A stretch of 64,000 bases of DNA from Corynebacterium terpenotabidum Y-11 (GTDB lineage: Bacteria > Actinomycetota > Actinomycetes > Mycobacteriales > Mycobacteriaceae), in NCBI RefSeq assembly GCF_000418365.1, contig NC_021663.1, forward strand, positions 1,984,001 to 2,048,000, given 5' to 3'. A program made the position numbers and the translations under genes. The notes beneath the pieces are model-generated. The model made no database searches. It had not been told where the DNA came from and saw only the letters and a list, made by a program, of their open reading frames with translations. Of this stretch, positions 54,782 to 63,437 are shown piece by piece. Every line of letters begins with the position of its first letter. The stretch's first letter is position 1.

Positions 54782-55399
54782 ATGTCTACACTGACCCGTA
54801 TGGCCCAGTACCGCACCCCGACGCAGACCACTGTGCCGGTGTCGCGGACACGTCCGCACCCGTGGACCTGGATGGCCCTGGCCGGGTACCTGGGTGTGGT
54901 GATCGCCCTGACCTGCCTCAAAGCCTGGTTCGCCATCGGTTTGCTGTGGAAACCCGAGAATCAGCGGGTCCGGGAGGTGCAGTTGAATCCCTTCAGCATC
55001 ATCACGGGCGCCTCCACCCCGTTCAACGCCGCCTTCGACATCCTCGGCAACGTGGCGCTCTTCGTGCCGCTGGGACTGCTGTTGATGACTGTGACCCGCC
55101 GGGCGGGCACCTCGGTGGCGGTCGCTGCGGGGCTGAGCCTGGTCATCGAGATCAGCCAGTACCTGTTCGCCGTGGGACGCACCGACATCACCGACCTGAT
55201 TTGCAACACCGCCGGGGCGATCACCGGGGTGCTGCTCGCGGGCCTATTCCTGCGCCAGTCCCCCCAGGTGGCCCGGGGATGGACGGTCGCGGCCACCGTG
55301 ACGGTGCTCCTCGCGGTCGTGAGCTTCGCGATCCTGGTAGTGATCGGCCCGTCGCTGGTCGGGGAAGTGATCCCGGTGGACGAGGGCCCGCTACGCTGA
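54782..55399 (+). CDS. VanZ-family integral membrane protein
   Basis: 205 residues, four membrane segments. VanZ core NPFSIITGASTPFNAAFDILGNVALFVPLGLLL (in parts), then IEISQYLFAVGRTDITDLICNTAGAITGVLLAG. VanZ proteins confer low-level teicoplanin resistance in some bacteria, but the domain is widespread and the role here is unknown. Starts 7 nt after TAGGGT. It precedes the TIGR03089 gene by 5 nt; the latter also has its own -10 box inside the vanZ 3' end. Confidence 0.85.
   Translation: MSTLTRMAQYRTPTQTTVPVSRTRPHPWTWMALAGYLGVVIALTCLKAWFAIGLLWKPENQRVREVQLNPFSIITGASTPFNAAFDILGNVALFVPLGLLLMTVTRRAGTSVAVAAGLSLVIEISQYLFAVGRTDITDLICNTAGAITGVLLAGLFLRQSPQVARGWTVAATVTVLLAVVSFAILVVIGPSLVGEVIPVDEGPLR
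55392..55397 (+). promoter_or_regulatory. -10 box TACGCT, leaderless-type promoter of the TIGR03089 gene
   Basis: TACGCT ends 7 nt before ATG 55405 and lies within the last codons of the vanZ gene. Confidence 0.4.
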
Positions 55400-55404
55400 C
55401 GACC

Positions 55405-56112
55405 ATGGATCTCATGGCACCCTTCCTGGCGGCGGACCCTGCCTCGCCCCGCATCACCACCTACACCGACCGCGGGCGCATGGAACTCTCCGCGGCGACG
55501 GCGGCGAACTGGGCGGCGAAGGGCGGCAATCTCTTCTCCGGCGACCTGGGACTGCTGCCCGGGGATGTCGTGGCGGTCGACTGCCCCACCGACTGGTTGC
55601 CGGCGGCGCTGGTGCTGGGCTGCTGGCAGGCGGGGGTGGCGGTGTGTTCGGTGGCTTCACCGGCGTTTCAGGACGCTGCGGCACTCATCACGACAGACGC
55701 CGATTCCCCCGATGCGGTGGACTTCGACGGGGAGGTGCTGTTGGTCTCCACCGATCCCTTCGGACGCGGTGTGGCGGAGTCCGGCGGATCGGTGCCCTTC
55801 GGCGTGACGGACCTGTCCCCCGAACTGCGGGTACAGGGTGACCGGTATGTCGGCCCGGTGAGCGGGGCGTCCTCGGTCCTGCTGGTGGACGCCGCGGGCG
55901 TGCCGGTGACCGGTGAGGAACTCGCCGACCGGGCGGCGGCCGAGGGGGTGCGCTCCGGGGTGCGGGCAGTCACCGCCGGATGGGAGGACGCCGATTCCCT
56001 GGTCTCCCGACTGCTCCCGCTCTTCGTTGCGGGGTCGGTGGTGCTGAGTACCGACGGGTCGGCGGACCGCCTGGCTCATCTGGCCCAGGTGGAGCGCGGC
56101 ACGGTGGTGTGA
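55405..56112 (+). CDS. TIGR03089 family protein (AMP-binding-like fragment, Rv3268-type)
   Basis: 235 residues. It resembles the N-terminal part of acyl-CoA-synthetase-like AMP-binding enzymes (ATAANWAAKGGNLF, LLPGDVVAVDCPTDWLPAALVLGCWQAGVAV) but lacks their catalytic C-terminal domain and P-loop, so it is probably not an active ligase. Conserved next to the lcp gene in actinobacteria. Convergent with the hypothetical at 56121, 8 nt apart. Confidence 0.8.
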   Translation: MDLMAPFLAADPASPRITTYTDRGRMELSAATAANWAAKGGNLFSGDLGLLPGDVVAVDCPTDWLPAALVLGCWQAGVAVCSVASPAFQDAAALITTDADSPDAVDFDGEVLLVSTDPFGRGVAESGGSVPFGVTDLSPELRVQGDRYVGPVSGASSVLLVDAAGVPVTGEELADRAAAEGVRSGVRAVTAGWEDADSLVSRLLPLFVAGSVVLSTDGSADRLAHLAQVERGTVV

Positions 56113-56120
56113 GCGGTCCG

Positions 56121-56780
56121 TCAGTCGATGGCGATGACGGTGTCGAGGAAGACCCGGGCACAGCTCAGCGGATGCTCCGGGAAGCGGGCGTCATACTCCC
56201 GCCCCTCGGAGAGGTTCGCCAGCAGGAATCCGTCGGCCGGGGTCAACGACGGATCGTAGGGGTCGACGAACCAGCCTTCCAGCCCGTCCTCGCCGATGCG
56301 GATCTCCTCCGCCCGACGCTTGAGGTCCATCACCGCGGCGTCCCGCAGACCGGTCACCCCGATCTCGGTAAAGAAGCCCTGGATCTGCCAGGGTTCCAGG
56401 TACTCCCCGTTCTCCACGGCGATGTGCAGGGTGAGGTTGTACTGCATGCCGTGCTCACCGGCGCCCTCCCCCTCCTCCGGCGGCAGGGTCTTGACGATGG
56501 TGTAGACCAGCAGGTCACCGGCGGGAGTCTCCCCCGCGTCCGCCTCGACCAGTCCGGCGTGGAACTCCTGCAGCGACGGTCGGATCCCGGTGATGACCGC
56601 GTCGGCGTCCACCGGCATCATCTGCGAGTCCAGCGGAGCGATGGTGACCATGCCGGTACTGCCGGCGAGCTGGTAGCCGACCGCAACGGTGCCCGGAGCG
56701 TCCTCCGGAAGAGTCTGGAGCAGCTCCCAGGAGTCCGGGAGGTGCAGGGTGCGGCCAGTGTCGCCGATGCTGATGTCCAT
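56121..56780 (-). CDS. Conserved hypothetical protein, acidic, cytosolic
   Basis: 219 residues, no signal peptide or membrane segment, predicted mixed alpha/beta with a strand-rich N-terminus (ISIGDTGRTLHLPDSWELLQTLPEDAPGTVAVGYQL, in parts). I do not recognise a family. A TACCCT box lies 8 nt before the ATG, suggesting a leaderless transcript. Between TIGR03089 and the feo operon; no functional clue from context. Confidence 0.65.
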   Translation of the reverse strand: MDISIGDTGRTLHLPDSWELLQTLPEDAPGTVAVGYQLAGSTGMVTIAPLDSQMMPVDADAVITGIRPSLQEFHAGLVEADAGETPAGDLLVYTIVKTLPPEEGEGAGEHGMQYNLTLHIAVENGEYLEPWQIQGFFTEIGVTGLRDAAVMDLKRRAEEIRIGEDGLEGWFVDPYDPSLTPADGFLLANLSEGREYDARFPEHPLSCARVFLDTVIAID

Positions 56781-56788
56781 GGGTTCCG

Positions 56789-56794
56789 AGGGTA
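56789..56794 (-). promoter_or_regulatory. -10 box TACCCT upstream of the hypothetical gene
   Basis: Ends 8 nt before ATG 56780 on the minus strand. Confidence 0.35.
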
Positions 56795-56853
56795 CCTACT
56801 GCACGGCGTCCGCCCGTGACACCCCCAATCCCACCGACCAGCTCCGACAGGCC

Positions 56854-56859
56854 TATGAT
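56854..56859 (+). promoter_or_regulatory. -10 box TATGAT of the feo operon
   Basis: TATGAT with start near 56866 and a leader of about 75 nt containing a short hairpin CTTCCC/GGGAAG (56882-56896) and GAGGAG before the feoA GTG. I could not find a clear DtxR box. Confidence 0.4.
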
Positions 56860-56941
56860 TGACATCGAGAGATAGGGGAGCCTTCCCACAGGGAAGCCTC
56901 CGACACGGACGCTGCTCCCCGCCATCGCAGAGGAGAGTTCA

Positions 56942-57205
56942 GTGCCGCATTCACCCACCACATTCGGGGCACAGTCATCCGTCGGCCCCTTGAGCGACGC
57001 ACCCATCGGCAGTCCACTGACCGTGGCCGCCACCTCCGCCCCCGGCCTGACCCGTCGGCTCGCTGAGCTGGGTATCCGGCCCGGAGTCACGGTCACCGTC
57101 ATCCAGCACACCTCCGGTGGCGGGCGCGTCATCGACACCGGCTCCGCCCGCTACGCCATCGATCACCGCACACTCACCCGTATCGAGGTCCACCATCATG
57201 ACTGA
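56942..57205 (+). CDS. feoA: Ferrous iron transport protein FeoA
   Basis: 87 residues. SH3-like FeoA domain (LTRRLAELGIRPGVTVTVIQHTSGGGRVIDTGSARYAIDHRT, in parts) after a Ser/Pro-rich start. FeoA binds and assists FeoB. GTG 56942 with GAGGAG 7 nt upstream. It overlaps feoB by the 8-nt ATGACTGA. Confidence 0.9.
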   Translation: MPHSPTTFGAQSSVGPLSDAPIGSPLTVAATSAPGLTRRLAELGIRPGVTVTVIQHTSGGGRVIDTGSARYAIDHRTLTRIEVHHHD

Positions 57206-58730
57206 ACCAGTGACCGGTCCCACCCGGGAATCAGCGACCGGATCCTCGTCCTCTCTCGCGATCGCTACGGCCCCGGCCTGCGCCAAGTGCCAGGAAGGCA
57301 CCACGACGGCACCGGTCGGTTCCCCGGTCATCGCTCTCGTCGGCGCCCCGAACTCCGGGAAGTCCACACTGTTCAACGCGCTCACCGGCGCGAAGGTGAC
57401 GATGGGCAACTGGCCCGGCACCACCGTCGAGGTCAGTCGTGGCGCGTGGCACGTCGGCGCCCCAGACGGCGGGGACGGTGGGGCAGTCACCTACGACCTC
57501 ATCGACTTCCCCGGCGCCTACTCACTGGAACCGATGAGTCCGGATGAGCAGCTCACCCGGGAGATGCTCGTCGAGCGGCCCGCCGACGACCGCCCCGTGC
57601 TGGTCATCGTCGTCGTGGACGCTACCGCCCCCGCCCGTGGCCTCTACCTCGCCGAGGAACTCGCGGAGTATCCGTACCGGATCATCGCGGTCCTCACCAA
57701 GTGTGACGTCGCCGAGAAGCGCGGCACCATCATCGACCCGGACGTCCTCAGCGCAAAGCTCGGTCTTCCCGTCATCGCGGTGGATCCCCGACGCCGCCAC
57801 AATGTCGACGTGGTGGGTGTCGCCGTGGCCGAGGCCCTGACCGGCCCACCGCAGGTGCTACGCCCTGCCGGTGCGACCGGGCATACCCCGGCCTGTACCT
57901 GTCCGCCGGACGGCGACGACCCCGCCTGCCGGTGCTGCCACCCGGTTGACCCCGCCACCGTCGACATCGATGACCTGTCGCTGGCCGAGGTCCGCTTCAG
58001 CGTCATCGACGATGCGGTGGCCGCGGCCACCGAACAGCACCATGCCCCCGTCACCGCCACCGAGCGGATCGACCGGGTCGCCCTGCATCCGGTCATCGGT
58101 CCGCTCCTGTTCCTCGCCGTGATGTTCGTGATCTTCCAGATCACCACGACTGTCGCCGCCCCACTGCAGGACGCGCTGGACACCTTCTTCTCCGGCCCGC
58201 TCTCCGACTGGGCGGGCTCGTTCCTCACCTGGGCCCACATCGACCATCCCCTGATCACCGGCCTGGTCATCGACGGTTTCATCGGCGGTGTGGGCATGGT
58301 TCTCACCTTCGCCCCGCTCATGGCCCTGATGTTCCTCTGCCTGGCGGTCCTCGAGGACTCCGGCTACATGGCCCGCGCCGCCGTCGTCACCGACCGGCTG
58401 ATGCGGTCGATCGGCCTGCCCGGTAAGGCGTTCATCCCGCTCATCGTCGGCTTCGGCTGCAATGTGCCCGCGATTTCCGCGACCCGGGTGCTGTCCAACC
58501 CACGGCAGCGCATCCTCACGTCGCTGTTGATCCCGTTCACCGCCTGCACCGCCCGACTGACCGTGTACGTCATGCTCGCCGCCGTGTTCTTCCCGGACCA
58601 TGCCGGCACCGTCGTCTTCGCGATGTATCTCATCTCCATCGCGCTGATCGTGTTCACCGGCCTGCTCCTGCGCCACACCCTGTGGCGTCGGATGCCGTCG
58701 GATCCGCTGGTCATCGACCTGCCGACCTAA
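57198..58730 (+). CDS. feoB: Ferrous iron transporter FeoB, N-terminal part (interrupted by in-frame TAA)
   Basis: 510 residues to the stop. N-terminal GTPase: Walker A GAPNSGKST at 49-57, NWPGTTVE switch, G3 DFPG, G4 LTKCD. Two extra Cys features: CAKC at 28-31, and an insertion with Cys233, 235, 244, 246 and 247 (CTC and CRCC) between the GTPase and the membrane part. The first gate region (LEDSGYMARAAVV, GFGCNVPAISATR) and several membrane helices follow. The frame stops at TAA 58728-58730, exactly where the family motif LPxYxxP has Tyr; the same frame continues to 59321. So feoB is either split or a pseudogene by one base change. Confidence 0.88.
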   Translation: MTEPVTGPTRESATGSSSSLAIATAPACAKCQEGTTTAPVGSPVIALVGAPNSGKSTLFNALTGAKVTMGNWPGTTVEVSRGAWHVGAPDGGDGGAVTYDLIDFPGAYSLEPMSPDEQLTREMLVERPADDRPVLVIVVVDATAPARGLYLAEELAEYPYRIIAVLTKCDVAEKRGTIIDPDVLSAKLGLPVIAVDPRRRHNVDVVGVAVAEALTGPPQVLRPAGATGHTPACTCPPDGDDPACRCCHPVDPATVDIDDLSLAEVRFSVIDDAVAAATEQHHAPVTATERIDRVALHPVIGPLLFLAVMFVIFQITTTVAAPLQDALDTFFSGPLSDWAGSFLTWAHIDHPLITGLVIDGFIGGVGMVLTFAPLMALMFLCLAVLEDSGYMARAAVVTDRLMRSIGLPGKAFIPLIVGFGCNVPAISATRVLSNPRQRILTSLLIPFTACTARLTVYVMLAAVFFPDHAGTVVFAMYLISIALIVFTGLLLRHTLWRRMPSDPLVIDLPT

Positions 58731-58733
58731 CAG

Positions 58734-59321
58734 ATGCCGGTCCCCCGCCTCGCCCTGTCGGTGATGTGGGTACGGCTCAAAGGCTTCCTGCAGACCGCTG
58801 GCGGCATCATCGTCGCCACGGTCGCTGTCGTCTGGCTGCTGCAGTCCATCCCCGCCACCGGAGGCTACGCCCTCGGTGACGAGGACCTGCCCCCGCAGGA
58901 TTCGGTGTACGGCACGGTGAGTGAGGTCATCTCCCCGGTCTTCGCACCGGCCGGCTTCGACTCCTGGTCATTGACCGGCCCGCTGATCACCGGCTTCGTC
59001 GCCAAGGAGGCCGTGATCTCGACCTGGGCGCAGACCTACGCGGTCGATGACGTCACCGATGACGATTCCGCCACCCAGGCATCCAGTCCGTTGGCCGAGA
59101 ATATCCGTCGGGACTTCGAGGAGACCTCCGGCGGCAATGCGCAGGCTGCGGTGTGGGCGTACATGATTTTCCTGCTGGCCTACACACCGTGTGTGGCGAC
59201 CCTCGCCGCGCAGAAACGTGAGATCGGGCTGCAGTGGACGATGTTCGGCTTCGGTGTCCAGCTCGCCGCCGCGTGGGGTCTGTCGGTCGTGGCCTTCCAG
59301 CTGCTGAGTCTGGTGCTGTGA
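58734..59321 (+). CDS. feoB: FeoB, C-terminal part (same frame as the N-terminal part)
   Basis: 195 residues. Continues FeoB after the stop: WVRLKGFLQTAGGIIVATVAVVWLL, the second gate motif LITGFVAKEAVISTWAQTY, and final membrane helices (AYMIFLLAYTPCVATLAAQKREIG). An ATG 4 nt after the stop (TAACAGATG) would allow re-initiation by the same ribosome, so two half-proteins could be made; otherwise FeoB is truncated. No frameshift is needed to join the halves, only one codon. Confidence 0.85.
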   Translation: MPVPRLALSVMWVRLKGFLQTAGGIIVATVAVVWLLQSIPATGGYALGDEDLPPQDSVYGTVSEVISPVFAPAGFDSWSLTGPLITGFVAKEAVISTWAQTYAVDDVTDDDSATQASSPLAENIRRDFEETSGGNAQAAVWAYMIFLLAYTPCVATLAAQKREIGLQWTMFGFGVQLAAAWGLSVVAFQLLSLVL

Positions 59322-59638
59322 TGTCCACGCCCCTGAATTCACCCCGTTCCACGCCGGTCACCGATGTGCGGGACGCCATCGCTGCAGGTGCCACCTCCCG
59401 CACCGATATCACGCGACGCACCGGCCTGACCCCGTCCACGGTGGACACCGCCATCGAGTTCCTGGAACGGACCGGACGACTACGCCGGGAACGCCTGGCG
59501 TCCTCCTGCACGGCCGGCTCCTGTTCCTGCTGCGATCTCTCCCGGACCAGTGCCACCGGCGACCCCTGCTGTGCCAGCCACGCCGGCCCGGAGCGGGGGC
59601 CGGTGGCCCTGGTCCTCAGTCCGGCCCGTCGAGGCTGA
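59321..59638 (+). CDS. FeoC-like winged-helix protein with Cys cluster
   Basis: 105 residues. A helix-turn-helix-like N-terminal half (VRDAIAAGATSRTDITRRTGLTPSTVDTAIEFLERTGRLRRER, in parts) is followed by a Cys-rich segment (CTAGSCSCC and GDPCC). This matches FeoC-type proteins, small partners of FeoB with an Fe-S or metal site. It overlaps feoB by one base (TGATG). Not a close match to enterobacterial FeoC; assignment by position, fold and Cys pattern. Confidence 0.75.
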   Translation: MSTPLNSPRSTPVTDVRDAIAAGATSRTDITRRTGLTPSTVDTAIEFLERTGRLRRERLASSCTAGSCSCCDLSRTSATGDPCCASHAGPERGPVALVLSPARRG

Positions 59639-59709
59639 CGCCCGGGGCTGCGATCCCTCCAGCACCGCCTACACCACGGTCGTCGGGAAGAGACGGGATC
59701 AGCCTGCGG

Positions 59710-59715
59710 TATGAT
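59710..59715 (+). promoter_or_regulatory. -10 box TATGAT, leaderless-type promoter of the ABC ATPase gene
   Basis: TATGAT ends 8 nt before ATG 59724, with no Shine-Dalgarno. Confidence 0.5.
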
Positions 59716-59723
59716 CCGGCACC

Positions 59724-60809
59724 ATGGCTGACGTCGTCTTCGATCACGTGAATATCCGCTACCCGGGCTCGGACACCCCCACCGTCAAGGATCTGAATCT
59801 GGAGATCACCGACGGTGAATTCCTCGTGCTCGTCGGCCCCTCGGGCTGCGGCAAGTCCACCACCCTGCGTGCCCTCGCCGGGCTGGAACCGACGGACTCC
59901 GGCACGATCTCCATCGGCGGACGCGACGTCACCGGTGAAGAGCCCGGTGACCGCGACATCGCCATGGTCTTCCAGGACTACGCCCTCTACCCGCACATGT
60001 CCGTGCGCGACAACATGGGCTTCGCACTGACCATCAAGAAGCTCCCGAAGCCGGAGATCGCGGAGCGGGTCAACCGTGCCGCCGAGATCCTGGATCTCAC
60101 CGAGTTCCTCGACCGGAAGCCGAAGGACCTCTCCGGCGGTCAGCGTCAGCGGGTGGCGATGGGCCGGGCAATCGTGCGTGAACCGCAGGTCTTCCTCATG
60201 GATGAGCCACTGTCAAACCTGGACGCCAAGCTGCGTGTCCAGACCCGTGCCCAGATTGTGAAGTTGCAGCAGAACCTGGGCGTGACCACGGTGTACGTCA
60301 CCCATGACCAGGTCGAGGCGATGACGATGGGCCACCGCGTCGCCGTGCTAAAGGACGGCGTGCTCCAGCAGGTCGACACCCCCCAGAACCTCTACCACGA
60401 CCCGGTCAACGCCTTCGTCGCCGGTTTCATCGGCTCGCCGTCGATGAACCTGCTGACGGTGCGGGGGACACTGCCGGCGGTCAAGGCCTCCCTGCCTGAA
60501 CTGGGCGTCGAGCTTCCGACCGGGGCCATCCAGGTCGGCGTCCGCCCCGAGCACCTCACCGTGCAGGACGCCGCCACCGCCAGCGGCGGGCACCGCGCCA
60601 CCGGCCTGACCGGCACGGTGACCCTCGTCGAAGAGCTCGGCGCGGACGCCAACATCTACGCCGACACCTCCTACGGCCCGGTGACCGCCCGAACCACGGA
60701 CGCCCCCGACACCCTCCCTCCGGTCGGGGGGACAGTGATCTTCGACCTCGCCGACAACGCCCGGGTGTACTTCTTCGACACCCTCGGCGACCGCGTCCAG
60801 GAGGGGTAG
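59724..60809 (+). CDS. tusK: ABC sugar (trehalose) importer ATP-binding protein, TusK/MsiK type
   Basis: 361 residues. Walker [11 protein letters not shown]-loop [10 protein letters not shown], signature LSGGQRQR, Walker [13 protein letters not shown]-loop YVTHDQVEA, then a C-terminal OB/TOBE regulatory domain. Typical MsiK/UgpC ATPase energising sugar uptake. Adjacent tusE-tusF-tusG suggests trehalose import as in C. glutamicum (TusEFGK2) and M. tuberculosis (LpqY-SugABC). Separated from tusE by 188 nt with its own promoter, so it may serve several sugars. Confidence 0.88.
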   Translation: MADVVFDHVNIRYPGSDTPTVKDLNLEITDGEFLVLVGPSGCGKSTTLRALAGLEPTDSGTISIGGRDVTGEEPGDRDIAMVFQDYALYPHMSVRDNMGFALTIKKLPKPEIAERVNRAAEILDLTEFLDRKPKDLSGGQRQRVAMGRAIVREPQVFLMDEPLSNLDAKLRVQTRAQIVKLQQNLGVTTVYVTHDQVEAMTMGHRVAVLKDGVLQQVDTPQNLYHDPVNAFVAGFIGSPSMNLLTVRGTLPAVKASLPELGVELPTGAIQVGVRPEHLTVQDAATASGGHRATGLTGTVTLVEELGADANIYADTSYGPVTARTTDAPDTLPPVGGTVIFDLADNARVYFFDTLGDRVQEG

Positions 60810-60888
60810 TCGCCGGGCGTCCCGACCCCCTGCCCACCCCCGAAACGGGCACGACCGACGCGACCTTTTCCTGACCTTTCCCGCCCCG

Positions 60889-60921
60889 ACGCCCCCACAG
60901 GGGCGTACGGGGTATTACACT
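60889..60921 (+). promoter_or_regulatory. tusE promoter with overlapping palindrome
   Basis: Palindrome ACGCCCC (60889-60895) / GGGGCGT (60900-60906) covers the expected -35 region of a promoter whose -10 is TACACT (60916-60921). It could be an operator or the end of a weak terminator for tusK. Confidence 0.4.
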
Positions 60922-60997
60922 CGCTCGAAGTACACCCGCGCGACCACCGGTTGTCGGGAACGTTTCACCGAGGATCCCCAACTGAAAGGCCAGGCCC

Positions 60998-62263
60998 ATG
61001 GCTCACCTTCCGAAGCTCCCCACGAAGTTGCTGGCAACTCTCGCTGCCGCCGGTCTCACCGCCGGCCTGGTGGCCTGCTCCTCCGACGACGACAGCGGCA
61101 GCGATTCCGCATCCAACACCTCGCGCGGCCCGATTAGCTTCGCCATGGGCAAGAACGACACGGACAAGCTCCGCCCGATCATCGACCAGTGGAACGAGGA
61201 GCACCCGGACGAGACGGTGACCCTCAAGGAGCTCGCCGGTGAAGCGGACGCCCAGCGGGACACCCTCGTCCAGTCCCTCCAGGCCGGCTCCGACGACTAC
61301 GACGTCATGGCCCTCGATGTGGTGTGGACCGCGCAGTTCGCCGCCAACGGCTGGCTCACCCCGCTCACCGGCGATCTGACGGTCGACACTGCCGACCTGC
61401 TGCCCGCCACCGTGGAATCCGCCACCTACAACGACACCCTCTACGGACTGCCGCAGAACACCAACGGCCAGCTGCTCTACCGCAACACCGAGCTGGTTCC
61501 CGACGCTCCCACCCGGTGGGATGACGTCGTCAACGCCTGCAAGACCGTCCTCGAGCAGGACGTGGACTGCCTCACCACCCAGCTCAAGCAGTACGAGGGC
61601 CTCACCATCGCCACCGGCAACTTCATGGACGGCTGGGGCGGTGGCATCCTCGACGCCTCCGGTGAACCGACCGTCACCTCCGATGCCTCGCGGGAAGGTC
61701 TGCAGGCCCTCGTCGACGCCTACAACGACGGCACCATCTCCCCGGCATCCACCGCCGCCACCGAGGAGGAGACCAACCTGGCCTTCACCGAGGGGAACAC
61801 GGCCATGGCGATCAACTGGCCCTACATGTGGACCAATGCCAACGAGGCGGAGGCCACCAGCGGCAAGTTCGAGGTCCAGCCGCTCGTCGGCAGGGACGGT
61901 ACCGGCGTCTCCACCCTCGGCGGATACAACAACGGCATCAACGTGAACTCGAAGAACAAGGCGACCGCCCTCGACTTCATGAAGTTCATCGTCGAGCCGG
62001 AGAACCAGAAGTCCTTCGCCGAGGCGTCCTTCCCGCCGGTCCTCGCCTCCATCTACGACGACCAGGAACTCATCGAGCAGTTCCCGTACCTGCCGGCGCT
62101 GAAGGTGTCCCTGGAGAACGCGAAGCCGCGACCGGTCTCCCCGAACTACGACCAGCTCACCAAGGCCGTCCAGGACAACGCCTACGCCGCGCTGAACGGT
62201 ACCGTCGACGTCGAGACCGCCACCTCCGACATGGACGCCGCCATCCGCAACGTCACCGGATAG
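60998..62263 (+). CDS. tusE: Sugar (trehalose) ABC importer substrate-binding lipoprotein
   Basis: 421 residues. Lipoprotein signal with lipobox LVAC (Cys27) followed by a Ser/Asp-rich linker, then a type 1 extracellular solute-binding fold (YGLPQNTNGQLLYRN, FTEGNTAMAINWPYMW, LGGYNNGINVNSKNK). By order and length it corresponds to TusE/LpqY, the trehalose receptor. Trehalose recycling feeds mycolate biosynthesis. A strong terminator-like hairpin follows, which would allow more receptor than permease to be made. Confidence 0.87.
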   Translation: MAHLPKLPTKLLATLAAAGLTAGLVACSSDDDSGSDSASNTSRGPISFAMGKNDTDKLRPIIDQWNEEHPDETVTLKELAGEADAQRDTLVQSLQAGSDDYDVMALDVVWTAQFAANGWLTPLTGDLTVDTADLLPATVESATYNDTLYGLPQNTNGQLLYRNTELVPDAPTRWDDVVNACKTVLEQDVDCLTTQLKQYEGLTIATGNFMDGWGGGILDASGEPTVTSDASREGLQALVDAYNDGTISPASTAATEEETNLAFTEGNTAMAINWPYMWTNANEAEATSGKFEVQPLVGRDGTGVSTLGGYNNGINVNSKNKATALDFMKFIVEPENQKSFAEASFPPVLASIYDDQELIEQFPYLPALKVSLENAKPRPVSPNYDQLTKAVQDNAYAALNGTVDVETATSDMDAAIRNVTG

Positions 62264-62273
62264 CAGTCCACCC

Positions 62274-62309
62274 CGGCCCGCCCCCGACACCGTCGTCGGC
62301 GGCGGGCCG
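62274..62309 (+). terminator. Hairpin between tusE and tusF (partial terminator)
   Basis: 15-bp stem with one mismatch: CGGCCCGCCCCCGAC (62274-62288) and GTCGGCGGCGGGCCG (62295-62309), loop of 6, then TTTCCGTCTTT. Within the operon, so likely a read-through terminator. Confidence 0.8.
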
Positions 62310-62358
62310 TTTCCGTCTTTCCGGCCATCCTCTCCCCCACCCGCTCCCCCGGCTTTTG

Positions 62359-62364
62359 TAAGGT
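62359..62364 (+). promoter_or_regulatory. -10 box TAAGGT before tusF
   Basis: TAAGGT ends 8 nt before GTG 62373. Could supply separate, leaderless transcription of the permease genes behind the hairpin. Confidence 0.4.
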
Positions 62365-62372
62365 GGCTTCCC

Positions 62373-63437
62373 GTGAGAACCAAGAAGCGCGACTTCCGGG
62401 CCGTCTGGCTCGTCGGCCCCAGCCTGGCGCTGCTGGCCGTCGTCATCGGCTACCCCATCCTGCGGGCGGTCTACCTCTCCTTCCAGGCGGACAAGCACCT
62501 CGACGCATCCACCGGGATGTTCGTCGAAGGCGGCTTCGCCGGCTTCGACCACTACCTCTACTGGTTGACGCAGCGCTGCATGTCCCCCAACGGGACGGTC
62601 GCCACCTGCGCCCCCGGCAACCTCGCCATGGACTTCTGGCCGGCATTGAAGATCACCCTCTTCTTCGTCGTCGTCACCGTGACCCTCGAGACGCTGCTGG
62701 GACTGTGGATGGCCACGGTGATGAACCGGAGTTTCGCCGGACGCAGCCTGCTGCGCGCCGCCGTGCTGATCCCCTGGGCCATCCCCACCGCCGTCACCGC
62801 GAAGCTGTGGCAGTTCATCTTCGCCCCCGACGGCATCATTAACGCGGTGACCGGTCTCGACATCGCCTGGACGACCGACCCCTGGGCCGCGCGATTCGCG
62901 GTGATCATCGCCGATGTGTGGAAGACAGCCCCGTTCATGGCACTGCTCATCCTCGCCGGTCTGCAGATGGTGCCGCAGGGCGTCTACGAGGCCGCACGGG
63001 TCGACGGGGCGTCCCGCTGGGCCCAGTTCACGAAGATCACCCTGCCGCTGATCAAGCCGGCCCTCATGGTCGCCATCCTGTTCCGTACCCTCGATGCGCT
63101 GCGGATGTACGACCTTCCGGTCATCATGATCAGTTCCTCGTCGAACTCCCCGACCGCGGTGCTCAGTCAGCTGGTGATCTCCGACATGCAGGGCGGCAAC
63201 TTCAACTCGGCCTCAGCGATCTCCACCCTGATCTTCCTGCTCATCTTCGCGGTTGCCTTCATCATGGTGAAGTTCCTCGGCGCCGACGTCGCTGGCACGC
63301 AGAACTTGCCGGGCTCCGGGAAGACGAAGCGGTGGGCGTTGCGCAAGACCGGGACGGACCGTCCGGACGGACCGGGTGACGTACCGGTCGGCGCAGCAGC
63401 ACCATCATCCACCACGACCGAGGAGGCCACCCGATGA
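62373..63437 (+). CDS. tusF: Sugar (trehalose) ABC importer permease, first subunit
   Basis: 354 residues, about six membrane segments, with the inner-membrane EAA motif YEAARVDGASRWAQFTKITLP (in parts). Partner of tusG in the transmembrane channel. The C-terminus is an unusually long polar tail (SGKTKRWALRKTGTDRPDG). GTG start; overlaps tusG by ATGA. Confidence 0.86.
   Translation: MRTKKRDFRAVWLVGPSLALLAVVIGYPILRAVYLSFQADKHLDASTGMFVEGGFAGFDHYLYWLTQRCMSPNGTVATCAPGNLAMDFWPALKITLFFVVVTVTLETLLGLWMATVMNRSFAGRSLLRAAVLIPWAIPTAVTAKLWQFIFAPDGIINAVTGLDIAWTTDPWAARFAVIIADVWKTAPFMALLILAGLQMVPQGVYEAARVDGASRWAQFTKITLPLIKPALMVAILFRTLDALRMYDLPVIMISSSSNSPTAVLSQLVISDMQGGNFNSASAISTLIFLLIFAVAFIMVKFLGADVAGTQNLPGSGKTKRWALRKTGTDRPDGPGDVPVGAAAPSSTTTEEATR

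Noticed and set aside
56821-56941. DtxR box upstream of feoA
   Set aside because: No 19-bp palindrome resembling the DtxR consensus; only a short hairpin is present.
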